64,000 bases of DNA from Tritrichomonas foetus (taxonomy: Eukaryota > Parabasalia > Tritrichomonadida > Tritrichomonadidae), in the NCBI GenBank assembly GCA_001839685.1, contig MLAK01000636.1:1-64000 (forward strand), written 5' to 3'. Under the pieces are notes generated by a model, which made no database searches, had not been told where the DNA came from, and saw only the letters and a list, made by a program, of their open reading frames with translations. How positions within the stretch are numbered: the first letter of the stretch is position 1; each line of letters begins with the position of its first letter. The translations under genes were made by a program, and so were the position numbers. This document shows, piece by piece, positions 60,496-64,000 of the stretch.

Positions 60496-63400
60496 ATGAG
60501 CGAGGAAAAATTCCAAAAAGCGACCGATTTAGCAAATAAAACTTCAAACAATGTTTTCCTCTCGTGCGAAGTCACTAAAATGAAGGACAAAAAAGCCCAA
60601 GATAAACGAATTTTATCAATTACAGATTTATGCGCGTTTTTTTTCAAGGACGGAAAATCGCTCTTAGTAGAATCCAAATGTTTTTGGTCAGATATTTCTG
60701 ACTATAAGTTAGATGGAGAAATCATCGATATGAAATTCGGGAAAACCCAAATGAGATTCAAATCCGAAATGACGCCAACAATCGATACAACAATAAAAAG
60801 CGTTTTAACAATGCAAATGACGAATGACGAACTCAAGAAACTTAAAATCGAGCCACAAAAAATTACCAACGAAGGAGTATTCGCCAGATATGATCAACAA
60901 TTGAAAAAAGCGAAAAAACCAATTTCAAACACACAAGGAACGATTTGTTTGAAAACTTTTTTAATTTCAAATGGTAAAAAATTTGATTTCGCAGATATCG
61001 AAAAACCAGATTCAATATTTATTCCAATCATTTCATCAATTTTTCCTCTTGAAAAAATGGAATACTTATCAATTGATAAGCTCGATAAGAAAACAGATCC
61101 ATGGGCAGAAATGGCCAAATATATATCACTTTATCAGAATCTCAAACACATTGAAATTCATGGGGCTGTAAATAAAAAGATTAAAGATTTTTGTAACGCC
61201 GCCAAAAAATCTACACTCAAATCTCTTGGGTTTGGTGGTGTCGAATTAAAGAGCGATGCTTTTTCTGCAATTAAAGATTTATCGATGGACAATGTCATTC
61301 AATCAATTTATTTAAACAATAATGTGAAAAATATTAAAGCTCTTCTCGACTTCTTAAAAGATAATAACTATCAAATGATATTTTTAGAAAAAATTGATGC
61401 TATTAAAGATTTAAAACCACTTTTTGACACTTTTACACATTTGTCAAGTTTGTCCTTAAGAGGATGCAAACAAAGTCTCCAAAATATCTTTCAATTTGTA
61501 ACAAACACAAATATGCCAAATCTTCGCATGATTGATGTCTCTGCAAACAAAGCCGATTTTACCAGTCCTCCAGAAAAACTTCCATATGGATTACTACGAA
61601 TTGATGCACGCGGAATGAAATGGAAGAAAGAAAATATTAATTCATTTTTACACTTCGTGTTAAATCGCCGTTGGAGTAAAAGTGGAATGCGTCTTTATTT
61701 AAGTTCAACTGTGCTTGTAGAATGCTTTCTTGATGATTTAACGCCAACTTTCGAGAGTGTAACTGAACATCAGCTTGTTGAACTTCATTGGGATAAAAAT
61801 CCAATAAATAAGAATTTCTTTGACTTTGTTTCCAAGAATAAAAAACTTGAATATTTATCAATGGGAAGAATCTTTTCAAGTGATGAGGATGATAAGTTAG
61901 CTATGAAATTTGCAGAAGTGTTACAATCATTGAATCGACTCAAAATCTTCCAAATGACAGGTGACGGGAAAAGTGATAATAAAGCATCAATGATTCCAAT
62001 ATTAGCTGCACTTAAAAATGTTAAAAGTATTGAATGCATTGACGTCAGCAAAAATAAAATTACCAATGATGGTGTCCCTCATTTGGTTGATATAATTAAT
62101 GACTGTCCAAAATTGAAAGTTTTATCATTTGATAATTCTGAAATTGAAAATATAGACGATATTAATTCCATAATTGAAGCAGGAAATGCAAGGACTCCAA
62201 TTGATATTTTGTATCCAATATCTACAATTACTTCATTAGTGAGCTCTAAATCAATTACACGCCCTGAAAGTCGATTATTGAAACGCAAATTCGCAATCAT
62301 TCAAGGACAAGATTTAGGTGATAGTGAAGATGTTATTCCATTCTGTGTAAAATGTAATTTCGATTATAATAATGAATATCCTAAATATTTGAATGAACAA
62401 ACAGAAAAGCTATTTGCAAAAGAAATTCCATTAGAAGATCCTGCTTCAGTTTTTCCAGATAATGAAGATGAGCCAGAGCCAGAACAAAAGTCGCATCACC
62501 GACAAGAACCACAGTCAGAATCTGATGATGCTCAAGAAAATAACCAAAATGAAATCAAAGCTGAAGAGCAGAGTGAATCTGGAAATGAATATTCTATAAA
62601 GAAAAACAAATTTGCGGATTCAGAATCAGCATCGAAATCTAAAAGTTCTCGTGCTGCTGATCAACAAGCCAAAAAAAATAAATTCATTGATTCCTCTTCC
62701 GATCAAGAAGAGCCAGTTAAATCCAGAAATACAACCCCTAAAGATGAAGATAATGAATATTATTCAGATGCAGAGAATAATAAAGAACATGTTCAACCTA
62801 AGAAACCAACAAAATTTATTTCTGATTCATCATCAAATGATAAAAAGCCACCAAAAGCACAAATAAATAAAAATAAAGACAAATCAAATGATTATTATTC
62901 AGATGAAAATGAACAACATTCAGGTTCAGAATCAGAATCAGATCATATAAAGAAGTCAAACTCACAAACAAAGCCAAGTTCACAAGTTAAACCAAAGAAA
63001 TTCATAAGTGACTCTTCAGATGAAGAAGAAAAACCACATTATAAAAAAGGAAAATTAACAAACGCAAACGAATTTTCTTATTCTGAGGATGATGAAAGGC
63101 CAAAATCCAAATCTGTACTTAATTCAAAAGCAAAGCCGCCACAATCAAAACCAAGTAAATTCGTAAGTGATTCCGATTCTGATAACCACAAATATAAAAA
63201 TGAGAAGAAACCCAGTAAGAGCAAAAAAGAATATTCTGAAGAAGAAGAAGACCAAAGTGAAAAGAAATTGAACTCAAAGACAAAACAAGTTAAACCAAAG
63301 AAATTTGAAACTGATTCTACTTCAGACGAGAAAGTAAAAGCTTCAAATAAACCAACTCCACGAAAATCATTGTTTAGCAGTTCTGATGATGAGGATAATA

Positions 63401-64000
63401 TGACGAAATATAATTCTAAAAATAATGCTACTTCAAAGAAGAAGAAATTATTCAATCTTGGTTCCTCAAGCTCAGATGAAGAAGCACAAAATAACATAAA
63501 GCAAAATCAAAAGACAAAGAAAGTTTCTTCAGAAAGCGAAGAAGAAGAAGAAGAGGGTATTCATCAAAATAGTAAAAAATCACCTCCCCCTTATCAACAA
63601 AAGAAAAGAGTTGAAATCAGTGACGAGGATGAAGATGAGCTTATACCAAAGAAGAAAAAAAATAAATTAGATGAAGAAGAGGATGAAGAAGAAACTATTC
63701 ATAAAAATGCAGAAAAACCAATTTCAAAAGGAAGAAATCATAAAAGAAAATTAATATCAAGTGAAGAAGATGATGATGAAGAAGCTAAAAAACTGACCAA
63801 AACAGATAAAATAAAACAACAAGCAAAGAAATTTATTTCAAGTGAAGAAGAAGAACAACAAGATTTAGCACGTAAAAAGAGACAAAAAAAGAAACCATTC
63901 ATTGACGAAGAAGAAGAAGAGGAAATCAAAATTTCCGAAAAGAAAAATGTTCAAAATAAAAGGAAAGCGATCTTCAGCTCAAGTGATGAAGAAGAAAAAG
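60496..64000 (+). CDS. CARMIL-like PH/leucine-rich-repeat protein with long acidic repeat tail (partial, runs off the right edge)
   Basis: At least 1168 residues, open from the ATG at 60496 to the window end with no stop. Residues about 10-110 form a beta-rich PH-like domain (RILSITDLCAFFF, DGEIIDMKF, QMRFKSE) as in CARMIL/LRRC16 proteins. About 190-590 are leucine-rich repeats of the RNase-inhibitor type (LSSLSLRGC, LRMIDVSANKADF, LVELHWDKNPIN, IECIDVSKNKITNDG). From about 650 onward the chain is disordered, Ser/Asp/Glu/Lys rich, and repeats a motif of the form K-K-(F/L)-(I/V)-S-D-S-S-D-E-E about 13 times. CARMIL proteins bind capping protein and regulate actin assembly at membranes; the capping-protein-interaction motif is not seen in the part available. 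Acidic serine clusters are typical CK2 sites. Confidence 0.7.
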   Translation, partial: MSEEKFQKATDLANKTSNNVFLSCEVTKMKDKKAQDKRILSITDLCAFFFKDGKSLLVESKCFWSDISDYKLDGEIIDMKFGKTQMRFKSEMTPTIDTTIKSVLTMQMTNDELKKLKIEPQKITNEGVFARYDQQLKKAKKPISNTQGTICLKTFLISNGKKFDFADIEKPDSIFIPIISSIFPLEKMEYLSIDKLDKKTDPWAEMAKYISLYQNLKHIEIHGAVNKKIKDFCNAAKKSTLKSLGFGGVELKSDAFSAIKDLSMDNVIQSIYLNNNVKNIKALLDFLKDNNYQMIFLEKIDAIKDLKPLFDTFTHLSSLSLRGCKQSLQNIFQFVTNTNMPNLRMIDVSANKADFTSPPEKLPYGLLRIDARGMKWKKENINSFLHFVLNRRWSKSGMRLYLSSTVLVECFLDDLTPTFESVTEHQLVELHWDKNPINKNFFDFVSKNKKLEYLSMGRIFSSDEDDKLAMKFAEVLQSLNRLKIFQMTGDGKSDNKASMIPILAALKNVKSIECIDVSKNKITNDGVPHLVDIINDCPKLKVLSFDNSEIENIDDINSIIEAGNARTPIDILYPISTITSLVSSKSITRPESRLLKRKFAIIQGQDLGDSEDVIPFCVKCNFDYNNEYPKYLNEQTEKLFAKEIPLEDPASVFPDNEDEPEPEQKSHHRQEPQSESDDAQENNQNEIKAEEQSESGNEYSIKKNKFADSESASKSKSSRAADQQAKKNKFIDSSSDQEEPVKSRNTTPKDEDNEYYSDAENNKEHVQPKKPTKFISDSSSNDKKPPKAQINKNKDKSNDYYSDENEQHSGSESESDHIKKSNSQTKPSSQVKPKKFISDSSDEEEKPHYKKGKLTNANEFSYSEDDERPKSKSVLNSKAKPPQSKPSKFVSDSDSDNHKYKNEKKPSKSKKEYSEEEEDQSEKKLNSKTKQVKPKKFETDSTSDEKVKASNKPTPRKSLFSSSDDEDNMTKYNSKNNATSKKKKLFNLGSSSSDEEAQNNIKQNQKTKKVSSESEEEEEEGIHQNSKKSPPPYQQKKRVEISDEDEDELIPKKKKNKLDEEEDEEETIHKNAEKPISKGRNHKRKLISSEEDDDEEAKKLTKTDKIKQQAKKFISSEEEEQQDLARKKRQKKKPFIDEEEEEEIKISEKKNVQNKRKAIFSSSDEEEK
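62602..64000 (+). repeat. Degenerate coding repeat: basic-aromatic-Ser/Asp/Glu motif, about 13 copies
   Basis: Within the CARMIL-like frame, short motifs recur at irregular 25-65 residue spacing: KFADSESAS, KFIDSSSDQEE, KFISDSSSND, KFISDSSDEEE, KFVSDSDSDN, KFETDSTSDE, LFSSSDDEDN, LFNLGSSSSDEE, VEISDEDEDE, LISSEEDDDEE, KFISSEEEEQQ, PFIDEEEEEE and IFSSSDEEEK. Most are preceded by two or more Lys/Arg. The array is still running at the right edge. Confidence 0.8.

Noticed and set aside
60302..63929. Many short minus-strand frames at the right end
   Set aside because: All are antisense shadows of the long plus-strand CARMIL-like frame, which is open from 60496 to the edge.

Overview
This window looks like nuclear DNA of a parabasalid flagellate, most probably a trichomonad of the Tritrichomonas/Trichomonas type. 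The DNA is AT-rich, no intron is needed in any gene, and many intergenic regions carry long A/T runs and short tandem repeats. Several genes have a TCA(C/T)(A/T)-like initiator a few bases before the ATG, as in trichomonads. Gene content agrees: a BspA-like leucine-rich-repeat surface protein with one membrane anchor, a tetraspanin-like protein, CAMK-like kinases, a metazoan-type capping-enzyme relative, a mariner transposon and a cilium-associated KATNIP-like protein. The KATNIP-like gene argues against Entamoeba, which shares the BspA and mariner families but has no flagellum. The species call is inference.

Layout. 1-8.5 kb: a giant DOCK-family Rho GEF gene (+), followed 75 bases past its stop by a complete mariner element (7231-8520) with matching inverted repeats and an intact transposase (-). 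9-17.4 kb (all -): tetraspanin-like gene, a BspA-like surface-protein gene split by one in-frame TAA, and a capping-enzyme-like protein whose guanylyltransferase half has lost its catalytic lysine. 18-21 kb: an acidic hypothetical protein (-), a small HMG-box-like protein (+), a phosphatidylethanolamine-methyltransferase-like enzyme (+), and an 18-bp repeat that reads as a perfect hexapeptide micro-ORF. 21-29 kb (+): a large helical-repeat protein with a lectin-like domain, interrupted by a frameshift in a 12-A run; a protein kinase; and an RBBP9-like serine hydrolase. 29.8-37.5 kb (+): a 2564-residue USP9X-like ubiquitin hydrolase. 38-44 kb: a small basic protein (-), a frameshifted short gene (+), a SNF1/MARK-like kinase (+) and a hypothetical protein (+). 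44-52.5 kb: a 1638-residue HEAT-repeat protein resembling HEATR5/Laa1 (-), a 2.1-kb gene-poor gap, and a KATNIP-like protein (+). 53-60 kb: the TOR kinase gene (-). 60.5 kb to the right edge: a CARMIL-like PH/LRR protein with a long acidic repeat tail, running off the window (+).

The genes do not form an operon. Many fit into cytoskeleton and growth control (DOCK GEF, CARMIL-like, KATNIP-like, TOR, kinases), membrane traffic (HEATR5-like, possible BEACH relative), protein turnover (USP) and cell-surface/host interaction (BspA-like, tetraspanin). The observations most worth a second look are the capping-enzyme-like protein lacking the guanylyltransferase lysine, the single-stop BspA gene, the TOR FRB domain without the rapamycin-contact serine, the 13-fold basic-aromatic-acidic motif tail of the CARMIL-like protein, and the hexapeptide micro-ORF. 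Two genes are broken by one extra base in a homopolymer, so assembly or sequencing error must be excluded there.
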